Shown piece by piece: positions 8,736 to 16,349 of a stretch of 64,000 nt of DNA. The notes under the pieces are model-generated. The model ran no database searches. It saw nothing but the letters and a program-made list of their open reading frames with translations, and was not told where the DNA came from. The stretch is from assembly GCA_022843955.1 (NCBI GenBank), contig JALHMQ010000005.1, positions 1 through 64,000 of the forward strand. Direction: 5' to 3'. A program made the translations under genes and the position numbers. Numbering within the stretch: the first letter of the stretch is position 1; each line of letters starts with the position of its first letter. The DNA is from Burkholderiaceae bacterium (lineage in GTDB: Bacteria; Pseudomonadota; Gammaproteobacteria; Burkholderiales; Burkholderiaceae_F).

Positions 8736-8784
8736 TGCGGGGAGACATCCCCGCAACGGGGATCTCCCTGCGAGGAGATCTCCG
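8736..8784 (+). promoter_or_regulatory. Two adjacent stem-loops; the second buries the Shine-Dalgarno of the 8785 gene
   Basis: Stem 1 pairs TGCGGGGA (8736-8743) with TCCCCGCA (8748-8755). Stem 2 pairs CGGGGATCTCC (8757-8767) with GGAGATCTCCG (8774-8784) around a CTGCGA loop, with a single G-U pair. The start codon follows immediately at 8785, and the GGAG that should bind the ribosome is inside stem 2. This arrangement could repress translation unless the stem is opened. Confidence 0.55.
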
Positions 8785-9441
8785 ATGCTTCACTCCATCA
8801 ACGCCGAGCGGCGCCTGTTCGTCTTGTCTTACGGCGACGGGTACTCATGCTTCGGCTTCGACAATGCCTATCGTCATGCTTTGCAGATCGCCGAGCTGAC
8901 GAGGACACCCAAGCCTGATCCGTCATTGATCGGCACCGCCGAAGGCTATGAGCAGTACCGCGCAGCCTTGCGCGTCTGGGCCGATCACGTCAGAGGTCGG
9001 CGCGTCCCCTACTTCGATCCAGGCACGCCGCCCCAGGTGCGAGGCGTCCTCGCTCGTCTCATCGACAGCGGTGACACCGTTCGCATCTATCTCGGCGACG
9101 TCGATTCAGGCAGGGACTGGCTCGAGGACTGCGATGTCTACGGACGACTCGCGCTCTCCATGGGGCCGATGCAGGTCCCTCTTCTGATCGAGCCCCGCAA
9201 GCATGGCGGCGCTGCTCTGCTCACTGCGTGCATTCTCCGGATTCAGCACGCCTCCAGCCGTCGCGACTTGTACCGGCATCCGAACTACCTCGAGCCCTGC
9301 TTCCAACTTCGCGGCAGCGATGACGAACAGCGCCCAGTGGCCGTCTACGCATACAACCAACTGGTCGCCAACTTCGAGAATCGGAACAAGGCGCGCAAGT
9401 ACTCAGAGTTCATGCGCGGCGACCGAATGAGCCGCCACTGA
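8785..9441 (+). CDS. Hypothetical protein (218 aa)
   Basis: The start at 8785 abuts a stable hairpin containing its ribosome binding site. The product has a central YLGDVDSGRDWLEDCDVYGR segment and a MGPMQVPLLI motif that look conserved, and no signal peptide or membrane span. I have an impression that similar proteins occur on other mobile elements, but I cannot name a family. Role unknown. Confidence 0.6.
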   Translation: MLHSINAERRLFVLSYGDGYSCFGFDNAYRHALQIAELTRTPKPDPSLIGTAEGYEQYRAALRVWADHVRGRRVPYFDPGTPPQVRGVLARLIDSGDTVRIYLGDVDSGRDWLEDCDVYGRLALSMGPMQVPLLIEPRKHGGAALLTACILRIQHASSRRDLYRHPNYLEPCFQLRGSDDEQRPVAVYAYNQLVANFENRNKARKYSEFMRGDRMSRH

Positions 9442-9554
9442 GACTCGTCAGTCTTCCCTGCGCTTTCTACCGCGCTTCTTCGGCCTCTCATGGGCCTATC
9501 GCAAGCCGCCGGTGTCAGGTCGCGTCGCGACCGCCGAGCGGCCAGGAGGTGAGC

Positions 9555-9734
9555 ATGCGAGTGCTTCACTTCACCAAGGGCGCGCAAACCCGTTGCCTCG
9601 ATCCCGAATCGAAGACATGTGTCTTCCTTTTCCGGGGCGAGCAGCGAGTAACCCGACTGGGTTGCGCGACTACCTATGCGGTCCGTCTGATCGATGCCGG
9701 CTGGATTCTCAGCCGCATCGACGACGACGCTTAG
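9555..9734 (+). CDS. Small hypothetical protein (59 aa)
   Basis: ATG 9555 is preceded by AGGAGGTGAGC, a strong ribosome binding site that decides this start over the one at 9549. The product (MRVLHFTKGAQTRC) is beta-rich with three Cys. A strong hairpin at 9742-9763 follows the stop, so this is the end of a transcription unit. Confidence 0.6.
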   Translation: MRVLHFTKGAQTRCLDPESKTCVFLFRGEQRVTRLGCATTYAVRLIDAGWILSRIDDDA

Positions 9735-9741
9735 GGCTCGG

Positions 9742-9763
9742 CGGCAGGCCTTCGGGCCTGCCG
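9742..9763 (+). terminator. Hairpin terminator after the 9555 gene
   Basis: CGGCAGGCC and GGCCTGCCG form a perfect 9-bp stem around a TTCG tetraloop, followed by TTCACTTCACT. It lies 8 bases after the 9555 stop codon. The trailing T-tract is weak but the position and loop are typical. Confidence 0.75.
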
Positions 9764-9843
9764 TTCACTTCACTCTACGCGGCATCGTCGGCCGGTCGTA
9801 TTCGACAGCGCCTAGGCATACTCGTCCACGTGGATCCTGCACA

Positions 9844-10065
9844 ATGGCCAGCGTGACTACCAACTTCTCCCCGTTCACTGATCGAGAGGGCGCTCGCGCC
9901 GCAGGCTGTCTCACCTGCCGCCACTTTCGAGGGCGCTTCCTGGCCGATCACCTTGTCTGCGAGCATCGCGGCGGCGTTCAAGTGATCGGCCGCCCGGAGC
10001 TCGGGTGCGCTTACTGGGAGCGCGAGGCCGGATCTGATGACGAGCCGGTTGAGTCTGGTGAATGA
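9844..10065 (+). CDS. Small Cys-rich protein (73 aa)
   Basis: The product contains CLTCRHFRGRFLADHLVCEH followed by LGCAYWER, giving four well-spaced Cys plus His that could bind zinc. No Shine-Dalgarno is obvious at ATG 9844. Proteins of this kind are common unnamed cargo on mobile elements. Function unknown. Confidence 0.5.
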   Translation: MASVTTNFSPFTDREGARAAGCLTCRHFRGRFLADHLVCEHRGGVQVIGRPELGCAYWEREAGSDDEPVESGE

Positions 10066-10114
10066 CGTTCTTGCCGCGTCCCCGACATGCACGTCAGTGA
10101 TGGCGACTGCGAGT

Positions 10115-10414
10115 TCATCTCACCCGGCGCAGCGTTCCCAACTCCGATAGCGCCAAGTCTTTGCCCTTCATCTGGTATCGAAGGGCCGTGCCCTTCATCA
10201 GTCCGCTTTCGTACTTGACCAACACGCTTTCCCCGCGCGTCTCGTACGAGACCTTCTCAATCATGCCCATCGCTTCCGTTTCGCCGTTCCTGAAGTGCAC
10301 TGTCATTGGCAGCGCACCGTCCATGCGCCACGTACCTTTCAGAGGGCCAGGATCTCCGCCTCCGCAGGCCGTGAGCCACATTGCCGCCAGGACGATGCCA
10401 AGAAGTCGTTTCAT
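10115..10414 (-). CDS. Small putative lipoprotein (99 aa)
   Basis: MKRLLGIVLAAMWLTAC followed by GGG is a textbook lipoprotein signal peptide with lipobox LTAC. The mature part is a short beta-rich domain of about 80 residues with alternating charged residues (TWRMDGALPMTVHFRNGE), similar in shape to small periplasmic lipocalin-like or DUF-type lipoproteins. No specific family is assigned. Confidence 0.75.
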   Translation of the reverse strand: MKRLLGIVLAAMWLTACGGGDPGPLKGTWRMDGALPMTVHFRNGETEAMGMIEKVSYETRGESVLVKYESGLMKGTALRYQMKGKDLALSELGTLRRVR

Positions 10415-10566
10415 AACTGTTCGCCTATTCCGCTTCGAATTAACGTCTGTGTTCAGCAGTTCGATCGCTATGGCTATCTATGCCATGCCGCAAAGCGACA
10501 GCTTACGACGTGCGTTTCCGGTCGACTCCCCCCTCTTGGGCAGCTAAGTTCTAGCTCGGAGGCATC

Positions 10567-11025
10567 ATGGACAGACTCACTTCCGCAGCAGCTCTAAACC
10601 GACCCGAGGCGGGCGACTACCTCGAGGCACCGCCCGAGGATCCCCACAGGCTTTATCTCATTGCCAGAAGCGATGGGCAAAGCGTGCTGGCGGTTGCCGT
10701 GTCGTCATCCAAAGGCGATGCGAGCGTGATAGACACCACCTGGCCGGACCTTGCGCGCGCCGGGTTCCGGCTGCGGCGTTATGACGACATGCAGAACCGC
10801 CGCATGCGGATGCTCGTCATCCTGGTCACCTTGGCCTGCCTTGCTGCTCTGAACTTCGTTATCGCCAGCCCGCTCAGCCTGACCCAGGCCATCAGCATGT
10901 TTGTCGCTCTCATGCTGACATTGTTCAGCGTGGCGATCATCAATGGATTCAAGCGCGATTTTCTCTGGCGAAAGCTGGCGATGACGCTTTCAGCGCCGGA
11001 GTCATCCTCACCCGGTCAGCCTTGA
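10567..11025 (+). CDS. Two-TM membrane protein, paralogue of the 11008 gene
   Basis: The cytoplasmic N-terminal ~75 residues carry PEAGDYLEAPP and LARAGFRLRRYDDMQ. Two hydrophobic segments follow (MLVILVTLACLAALNFVIA and an adjacent one), then a short tail. The convergent 11008 gene encodes the same layout with matching motifs (PAPGDYVQAPP, LALAGFRLVRYGEIQ), so the pair arose by duplication and inversion. The two genes overlap at their 3' ends. Function unknown. Confidence 0.65.
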   Translation: MDRLTSAAALNRPEAGDYLEAPPEDPHRLYLIARSDGQSVLAVAVSSSKGDASVIDTTWPDLARAGFRLRRYDDMQNRRMRMLVILVTLACLAALNFVIASPLSLTQAISMFVALMLTLFSVAIINGFKRDFLWRKLAMTLSAPESSSPGQP

Positions 11026-11400
11026 CAACGCCATGGCTCGCGCACTGCGGTCGCGTTGCCACCCCAATGCGGCCGCTGCGCCCACCAGCGTGAAGCCGAT
11101 CACCGCTGCGGTGGTTCCTGCTCCAGGTGTCCAGCAGCCTGTAACCGCGAAGATCACGACCGCGCCAGCCCCCATCATGGTGAGGGCACGAAGTCTCTGG
11201 ATCTCTCCGTACCGAACCAGTCGAAACCCGGCTAACGCAAGCGTCTCCCATGACTCACTCAACGTCGCCTGGCTGCCGCGACTGCCCACCGATACGGCCG
11301 TCATGATCTCAACGTTCACCGCTTGAATCACGTATCGCCCCTGCCCCATCGATGGCGGCGCTTGCACATAGTCACCCGGCGCCGGCCTCTTCTCTCGCAT
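11008..11400 (-). CDS. Two-TM membrane protein, paralogue of the 10567 gene
   Basis: The start at 11400 (MREKRPAPGD) has GGGAG upstream. It shares with the 10567 product the GDYxxAPP N-terminal motif, the AGFRLxRYxxxQ motif before the first membrane span, and two transmembrane segments. Sequence identity outside these motifs is low, so the duplication is old. The convergent overlapping arrangement suggests a self-contained pair. Confidence 0.65.
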   Translation of the reverse strand: MREKRPAPGDYVQAPPSMGQGRYVIQAVNVEIMTAVSVGSRGSQATLSESWETLALAGFRLVRYGEIQRLRALTMMGAGAVVIFAVTGCWTPGAGTTAAVIGFTLVGAAAALGWQRDRSARAMALSRLTG

Positions 11401-12290
11401 CAGTCGACTCTCCCTGCCTTGGTTTCGATGACGCATCTTGCTGTCGAGATGCCTTGCTCACCAATGCCCAATGGGTCGCCGTGCGCCGCGCTTTACGCAT
11501 CAGATCCGCTCTTGAGCGCGGTTCGTTCTCCGGTCGACGTACCATCGCCCTCGCGCTCCTAGCAGGTGCTTGCGTGCCCTTTCTCCGCTCTCATCGCCTC
11601 CTTCCGCCTCAGCTTGCGTTCGCTTGGCTCCGCGCTGCTGTTTGCCTCGTTCCACGCTGCGGCTTTGCGTGGATCGCTGTCGTCGCGATCTTGATGCTCG
11701 TCGTCGCATCGTTCTCTTCGTCGCGGTTCCTGCAATCCGCCACCGTGAGCTGGAGCGTCTTCGTGGGTGCGCGCGTTGCGCTGTTCGCCATTGAGCGTGG
11801 CGCCTGTTCGGTTCGCGACACGCTCTGGCTATTGCGCCGAGAGACCGTTCCGGCCGCGATCGCTGCCTTCGTCGTCGCGCTTGCTATGTGGATGCTCAGT
11901 GGCTTCTCTTCCACCTTCATCGACAACGACCTGCCCTGGCTCTCGCTGTCGCCCGCGTCGGTGGATCCGCTCCGGTTCCTCCTACCTGCGACGCCACCCG
12001 TTCTCTACACGTTGACCGCGATCGCCGTCGCCGGCCTTTCCCTCTATCTCGTTGCCCGTTCACCTATGCCCGTGGCGCGCCTGGCGATTGCCAGCAAAAT
12101 CACCTCTGCCTTCTCGCCCATGATGATTTCCGCGGGCATCTTGCTGGTCGCGGTACTGGTGGTGGGCCTTTTGGGATCTGCTCTGCTGCCGTTCGTCGTT
12201 GTGTGCTTCTCTTCGCTGATGGCTGTCGTCTACCGTGATCTGTTCGTGCCCGCCAGCTCTGCCGGTTGCGTTGATGATCCCGATCTGTGA
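11352..12290 (+). CDS. Polytopic membrane protein of unknown function
   Basis: The frame holds up to 312 residues with about six hydrophobic segments, for example FAWIAVVAILMLVVASF, IAAFVVALAMWMLSGF and MISAGILLVAVLVVGLLG. The true start is probably later than 11352, since that point overlaps the divergent 11008 gene; a start near 11450-11530 would remove a Ser/Pro-rich leader. The gene is convergent with the double-glycine peptide gene at 12373 and separated from it by a terminator. A transport or immunity role in that system is conceivable but not shown; it has no ABC or C39 peptidase motif. Confidence 0.6.
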   Translation: MAALAHSHPAPASSLASVDSPCLGFDDASCCRDALLTNAQWVAVRRALRIRSALERGSFSGRRTIALALLAGACVPFLRSHRLLPPQLAFAWLRAAVCLVPRCGFAWIAVVAILMLVVASFSSSRFLQSATVSWSVFVGARVALFAIERGACSVRDTLWLLRRETVPAAIAAFVVALAMWMLSGFSSTFIDNDLPWLSLSPASVDPLRFLLPATPPVLYTLTAIAVAGLSLYLVARSPMPVARLAIASKITSAFSPMMISAGILLVAVLVVGLLGSALLPFVVVCFSSLMAVVYRDLFVPASSAGCVDDPDL

Positions 12291-12327
12291 CCCGGCGGGT
12301 CGAACTCTTCCTGTCCTCCAAAACGAA

Positions 12328-12351
12328 AGAGGGAGGCCTAAGCCTCCCTCT
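12328..12351 (-). terminator. Intrinsic terminator between the 11352 membrane gene and the peptide gene
   Basis: AGAGGGAGGC (12328-12337) and GCCTCCCTCT (12342-12351) form a perfect 10-bp stem with a CTAA loop. Read on the minus strand the stem is followed by TTTCGTTTT, so it terminates the peptide transcript about 20 bases after its stop. It may also act on the plus strand. Confidence 0.85.
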
Positions 12352-12372
12352 CTGCTGAAATGCGCAGAGCGA

Positions 12373-12483
12373 CTAGTAGATCTCGATGATGGCCAGCGAT
12401 CCGCCGCCTACCTGGGCGAGCTGTTCGAGGCTCAGTTCAACGGTTTCGATCTGTTCTTCGACGATGACTTCGATTTGATCCAT
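12373..12483 (-). CDS. Double-glycine leader peptide, 36 aa (peptide 1)
   Basis: CGGAG lies seven bases before ATG (12481-12483). The product opens MDQIEVIVEEQIETV, has an acidic N-terminus, then LSLEQLAQVGGG and the tail SLAIIEIY. Counting back from the last Gly, it has Leu at -12, Leu at -7, Val at -4 and Gly at -2/-1. That is the consensus of bacteriocin/pheromone leaders cut by C39-peptidase ABC exporters. Cleavage there would release SLAIIEIY. It is divergent from the TPR-like/HD-GYP gene at 12677, 193 bases away, and ends in a terminator. The same divergent pairing recurs at 44.6 and 48.5 kb. Calling it a pheromone is inference. Confidence 0.75.
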   Translation of the reverse strand: MDQIEVIVEEQIETVELSLEQLAQVGGGSLAIIEIY

Positions 12484-12676
12484 GTCTAGCTCCGAGAGGA
12501 ATAAGAATTTTGTTGTGGTTTGAACCCTAAATCGCTGCCAGTTCGTGCCGAAAGGCAGATGAGGTTCACTGTACCTTCCTGCTCCTGCAGGTCAAGGTCG
12601 TTGTCGGCTGCCGTCCCAGCAGTCGCGTCAAAGAAACTTGCGAAAGCTGCCAACGGCTGCGCCGTAACCGCATTAA
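12484..12676. promoter_or_regulatory. Divergent promoter region of peptide 1 and its HD-GYP partner
   Basis: The 193 bases separate the peptide start (12483, minus) from the HD-GYP start (12677, plus). The peptide-proximal side is AT-rich (GAATTTTGTTGTGG), and no clear operator palindrome is visible. Both promoters must lie here. Confidence 0.5.
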
Positions 12677-14566
12677 ATGTCGCCTCTAGGCAACACGCCA
12701 TCCGTGAAGACCGAATCGCACCTCGTCGATCAAGCATCGAGCGCTGCCCAGCCGGCCGATCCTGCCCTGCAGGTCGCTGCGATTGGCTTGCGGCTCGACG
12801 AGCAACTGCGAAAGCCGACCGACGCCTCTGCCGCGGTGGTTGACGAGGCGTACCAGTCCCTGAACCAGCTTGCCCCGTTGATCCCGAGTGGCGAGGGGCT
12901 CAGCCCAGCCTACGCGTCCGTTGCGCACTTCTACTACCTGACTGCGCTACCGCTTTGCGGCGTCGAGCCCGCGCGACGCGCTGTCGAGGCCGCTCGCGCT
13001 CATGGTCACCTTGGCCAGCTTCGCGTGGCCCTCAGCTTTCAGGCGCTGATCTGCTCGGAGACAGCGGCCCTGCCTGCGGCCCACGCAGCGCTTCAGGAAG
13101 CTCTCGACTGCGCAGAGCGCCTTGCTGACTTGCCTGCACAGTGCTCAGTCTGGAACTCGATTGGTGCCGTCCTTCAGCTTCAGTCGAGGTCGCGAGAGGC
13201 TGTCGCCGCCTTCGAGCGTGTGCTTGAGATTGCTGATTCGGATGCTTCACTGCTCAGATTCCGCACCGCCGCACTCGGGAATATCGCACTTGCTTGCACC
13301 GATATCGACGGCGACGTCGGCCATGGCATTCGCGCAGCCCATGCTGCCCTCGCGCTGGTTGGAGAGCCAAAGACGGCACCTCAACTTCAGAACCGCGTCT
13401 CGCTCGAAGCCATTACGACGCGCCTGCTGATCGAAGTCTCTCAGCTCGACAGCGCACGTATGCATGCCGAAGCCGCCACCCGTTACGCCACCGGCGGAGC
13501 TCGGGCCGAGGTCATGGCCAAGATGGCGCGCGGCTTGGTCGAGGTCGCCAGCAACAAGCACGACGTCGGCTTGACGCTCCTGCGCCAGGCACTCGATACG
13601 GCCCGCCACACCGTCAAGGCGCTGCACATGCCTGCGTTGCAGACGGTCATCAAGGCCTACGAGATGGCCGGGCAGCTGGATGTTGCATCGGTCTACCTGG
13701 AAGAGCTGATGCGGCTGAACCGGGAAAGCAAGGCGGCGATGCTGCTCGAGCACCACCACAAGTACGTCGAAGCGCTGCTCGGCAAGTTGGGGACGGCCGA
13801 CGAGGTGGAGGCGACGCTGAACTCCAAGCGCTCGCGGCTGACCACCAGCCTGTCGCAGCGCGACGTCCACTCGCTGACCCGCATGCTCGAAGAGCACGCA
13901 ATCGCTGCCGAACTGCACGACGACGAGACCGGTGCGCACTGCTTCCGCGTGGGCCGACTGGCGTCTATCCTCGGCCGCACCATCGGCTTGAGCGAGGACG
14001 TCTGCTTCCTGATCGACCTGGCGGCCCGGCTGCACGACGTCGGCAAGCTCTTCGTGCCAGACGGCATCCTATTGAAGCCGGGCAAGCTGACGCTGGACGA
14101 ACGCAGCATCATGCAGACGCACACGACCTCCGGCGCCGACTTCCTCGCCAAGGCCAACGTGCCGCAGATGCACATCGCGGAAGAGATCGCCCGCCACCAC
14201 CATGAGAGGTGGGATGGCACCGGCTACCCGGATCGCCTGGCAGGCAGCGCGATTCCGATAGCCGCCCGCGTGGCCGCCTTGTCGGACGTTTTCGACGCCC
14301 TCACCCATGTCCGGCCCTACAAGCGGGCGTGGAGCGTCGATGAGTCGCTGGAAGAGATCCGGTCGCTGCGCGGCGAGGCGTTCGATCCGGAACTGACGGA
14401 TATTTTCCTGGCGCTGGTGCCGTCGCTGCAGCGCGAGCACGGCGATCTCGACAGCTTCCTGGCCGCCGAGGCGAGCAACAGCCCGTTCGTCGCCACGCGC
14501 CGCCAACTCGCCGAGAAGCTCAAGGGACGCGATCCCTCCGTCACCGCTTTCGACTTGCGGCGCTGA
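12677..14566 (+). CDS. TPR-like / HD-GYP protein, predicted cyclic-di-GMP phosphodiesterase
   Basis: The product is 629 residues. Residues ~40-400 are helical repeats of TPR type (for example ALSFQALICSETAALPAAHA, VWNSIGAVLQLQSRSREAVA). Residues ~410-600 form an HD-GYP domain with the full set: RLHDVGKL (His ~453), conserved HTTSGADFL, RHHHERWDGTGYP (GYP ~516-518) and LSDVFDALTHVRPYK. HD-GYP proteins bind metal ions and hydrolyse cyclic-di-GMP to pGpG or GMP. There is no membrane span, so it is cytoplasmic. The codon use of the HD-GYP half (Leu mostly CTG) differs from the repeat half (Leu often CTT/TTG/CTC). A small gene follows after 5 bases. It is divergent from peptide 1. Confidence 0.9.
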   Translation: MSPLGNTPSVKTESHLVDQASSAAQPADPALQVAAIGLRLDEQLRKPTDASAAVVDEAYQSLNQLAPLIPSGEGLSPAYASVAHFYYLTALPLCGVEPARRAVEAARAHGHLGQLRVALSFQALICSETAALPAAHAALQEALDCAERLADLPAQCSVWNSIGAVLQLQSRSREAVAAFERVLEIADSDASLLRFRTAALGNIALACTDIDGDVGHGIRAAHAALALVGEPKTAPQLQNRVSLEAITTRLLIEVSQLDSARMHAEAATRYATGGARAEVMAKMARGLVEVASNKHDVGLTLLRQALDTARHTVKALHMPALQTVIKAYEMAGQLDVASVYLEELMRLNRESKAAMLLEHHHKYVEALLGKLGTADEVEATLNSKRSRLTTSLSQRDVHSLTRMLEEHAIAAELHDDETGAHCFRVGRLASILGRTIGLSEDVCFLIDLAARLHDVGKLFVPDGILLKPGKLTLDERSIMQTHTTSGADFLAKANVPQMHIAEEIARHHHERWDGTGYPDRLAGSAIPIAARVAALSDVFDALTHVRPYKRAWSVDESLEEIRSLRGEAFDPELTDIFLALVPSLQREHGDLDSFLAAEASNSPFVATRRQLAEKLKGRDPSVTAFDLRR

Positions 14567-14571
14567 TACAG

Positions 14572-15084
14572 ATGCTCGCTGCCGACCGCGACTTCATCGA
14601 CTTCGACGCACTGCGCACAGGTGCTCCCGCTGTCTGCGAGCACGCCGCCGGCACGGTCCAGAGGTTCGTTCGCTGCTGGCCACCGATGCTGAATTACTGG
14701 GAAGTGCTGCTGCCGTTCGCGCCGAGCCACGCCCCCGTTGTCGTTCGGTTTGGCGTCGCTGACGATGACGCGCCTTCCGCAGCACAGCTGGCGTTCATTC
14801 GTGATGTCGAAGATCGCTTCATGTTCTATTTGGCGATCGCCCTCGTCCGCCTCAAGCCGGCGCTCGCCAAATACGTTTCACGCACAGTTGCCTCTCGTCC
14901 TCTATACGAGGAGTTCGTCGTCACCGGCATGTTCGTCGGTCCGGTCGATACGGCTGGCACACCAGCCACTGACTGGCAGCTTCTCATGCGTTGCCGCACC
15001 GATCCGACGTACGAGTTCATGGTGCGATTTCGTGGCCAGTCGGTCTCCCAGCTACTCGTCGATCAGACAGTTTCGTCAGTCTGA
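14572..15084 (+). CDS. Hypothetical protein downstream of the HD-GYP gene (170 aa)
   Basis: It starts 5 bases after the HD-GYP stop, so it is almost certainly co-transcribed. The product (MLAADRDFIDFDALRTG) is mixed alpha/beta with an internal APVVVRFGVADDDAP segment and no membrane span. I recognise no family. Its position makes it a candidate accessory factor of the peptide/HD-GYP locus; no similar gene follows the other HD-GYP genes here. Confidence 0.6.
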   Translation: MLAADRDFIDFDALRTGAPAVCEHAAGTVQRFVRCWPPMLNYWEVLLPFAPSHAPVVVRFGVADDDAPSAAQLAFIRDVEDRFMFYLAIALVRLKPALAKYVSRTVASRPLYEEFVVTGMFVGPVDTAGTPATDWQLLMRCRTDPTYEFMVRFRGQSVSQLLVDQTVSSV

Positions 15085-15173
15085 CTTCTGAGCGGTTTAA
15101 GAAGCCCAGCGCTTAGCCAGCGCAGCAACACCCGCCCTTAACTCGCACTATCGCCGCTCTTGCTCGGCCGATG

Positions 15174-15506
15174 TCAGTGGCTCGCCGGTCTGCGCGAGCG
15201 CCACGCGCCCTTTCGGAACCTCGCATCAATCTTCGGCAGCATCTCCGGATCCGCCTTCGGATGATCCCAGCCTGCGAACGATCCCACCAGCATCGAGAAG
15301 CTCTGTGCCCGCGTCACGCCGAGAAGGCCGTTAACGAAAGTCGTGTACGCCTCAGCCTCCTCGTTGCTCGTGAAGGGCAGCTTCGACTGCTTGATCCCCT
15401 CCTCATGAAACCGAGCCCAACCGACGATTGGACCGTCTCTGCTTGGTGCGAAGACCATGCACTCCGCCGGCAGCGCTGACTGCGCCGTCTTCTTCGACCA
15501 CGCCAT
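15174..15506 (-). CDS. Hypothetical protein (110 aa)
   Basis: MAWSKKTAQSALPAECMVFA and the following sequence look like a small globular domain of unknown type with a basic C-terminus. It lies 42 bases downstream of the orphaned sbcC 3' end, so before the RIT insertion it was probably the next gene of that operon. Confidence 0.55.
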   Translation of the reverse strand: MAWSKKTAQSALPAECMVFAPSRDGPIVGWARFHEEGIKQSKLPFTSNEEAEAYTTFVNGLLGVTRAQSFSMLVGSFAGWDHPKADPEMLPKIDARFRKGAWRSRRPASH

Positions 15507-15548
15507 TTCCTTGCCCTCTCTACCTTCTAGCTTTCTCCGTTTGCGCGT

Positions 15549-15806
15549 TCAGGCAGCGCTCGCCTCCCGGTAGCGCTCCACTTCGATGATCGTGTCCGCC
15601 ATGGCGTTGAGCTCCGGCGTCTGCGACACGAAGTACTCGACTGCGTATCCGCCCAGGCGCAGCACCTCGCGCTTCATTGCCATGAACATCCGCTTGCGGT
15701 CAGGATCGAGCGGTCCGTCTGCCTCGTCGCTGAACAACGCACCGTAGCGACGGCCGGCGTTCTGCGCCAAGTAAAGCGCAATCGCCCTAGTCATGCACTC
15801 GTTGAT
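15549..15806 (-). pseudogene. Orphaned native 3' end of the sbcC-like gene
   Basis: Read on the minus strand, the bases just inside the RIT boundary continue WINECMTRAIALYLAQNAGR, then LFSDEADGPLDPDRKRMFMA and the C-terminus. This is the last ~80 codons of an SbcC-type ATPase, including Walker B and D-loop (FSDEADGPLD). It fits directly onto the GGERVWI sequence left at 23,040 on the far side of the element. It now has no ABC signature upstream and no start of its own except an internal ATG at 15794, so it is a remnant. Confidence 0.85.
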
Positions 15807-16227
15807 CCACTATGCCGAGAACCAGGATATGCCGAGTCCGCGATCCGGCCGGCGTCTCCGCCCCTGCAACTGCGCCGCAGGTACCTGCGAAGCGATGCGG
15901 CATAACACGGCGGGATCCGGGACGATGAATCCCGACGCGCGCGGTGGCAAGAGCCTCAGCCTGATGAGCGGCGGTGAGCGAACTTTCATCGACGCCTGCC
16001 TGACGCGCGCGATCGCCCTATACTTGGCCCAGAACACCGGACGGCGATTCGACACGCTCTTCTCCGACGAGGCCGACGGGCCCCTCGACCCAGAACACAA
16101 GCGCATGTTCATGGCCATGAAGCGCGAAGTCCTTCGGCTCGGCGGCTACCGGCAGGAGTTCTTCATCACCCAGACCCCGCACCTCGCAACGATGGCCGAT
16201 GCAGTCATCGACCTCGACGCCATGCAG
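15804..16227 (+). repeat. Left 424-bp inverted repeat, encoding an sbcC 3'-end cassette
   Basis: It matches the right repeat (22588-23011) in inverted orientation without net length change. It is open throughout in one frame: a ~50-codon linker (IHYAENQDMPSPRSG and on), then SLSLMSGGERTFIDACLTRA through DLDAMQ, an SbcC C-terminus. It is related to, but clearly diverged from, the native sbcC end at 15549-15806. Confidence 0.85.
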
Positions 16228-16266
16228 GCCGAGCCGCGAGCGGGCATCGGTGCTGCCCATCGATGA
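15961..16266 (+). pseudogene. SbcC C-terminal cassette at the left end of the RIT element
   Basis: It encodes the ABC signature (LMSGGERTF), Walker B/D-loop (LFSDEADGPLD) and the H-loop region (ITQTPHLA), ending at 16266. It faces into the element and has no 5' sbcC portion upstream in the present orientation, so it is probably silent. If the element were inserted the other way round, it would complete the target gene in frame. Confidence 0.75.
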
Positions 16267-16349
16267 CACGAACTGCTCGGGTTCACGGTTCCGCCTCACT
16301 GCCATATGTTCGACTCCGCCGGGGACGGTTTCCCCGGAAGGAGACCCTC

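Noticed and set aside
12486-12737. An 83-codon minus-strand frame between peptide 1 and the HD-GYP gene
   Set aside because: It overlaps the HD-GYP start, has no ribosome binding site and would occupy the divergent promoter region.
15793-16266. A free-standing small gene starting at ATG 15793
   Set aside because: That ATG lies in the orphaned sbcC flank and the frame passes through the RIT end; it is better explained as the in-frame left cassette.
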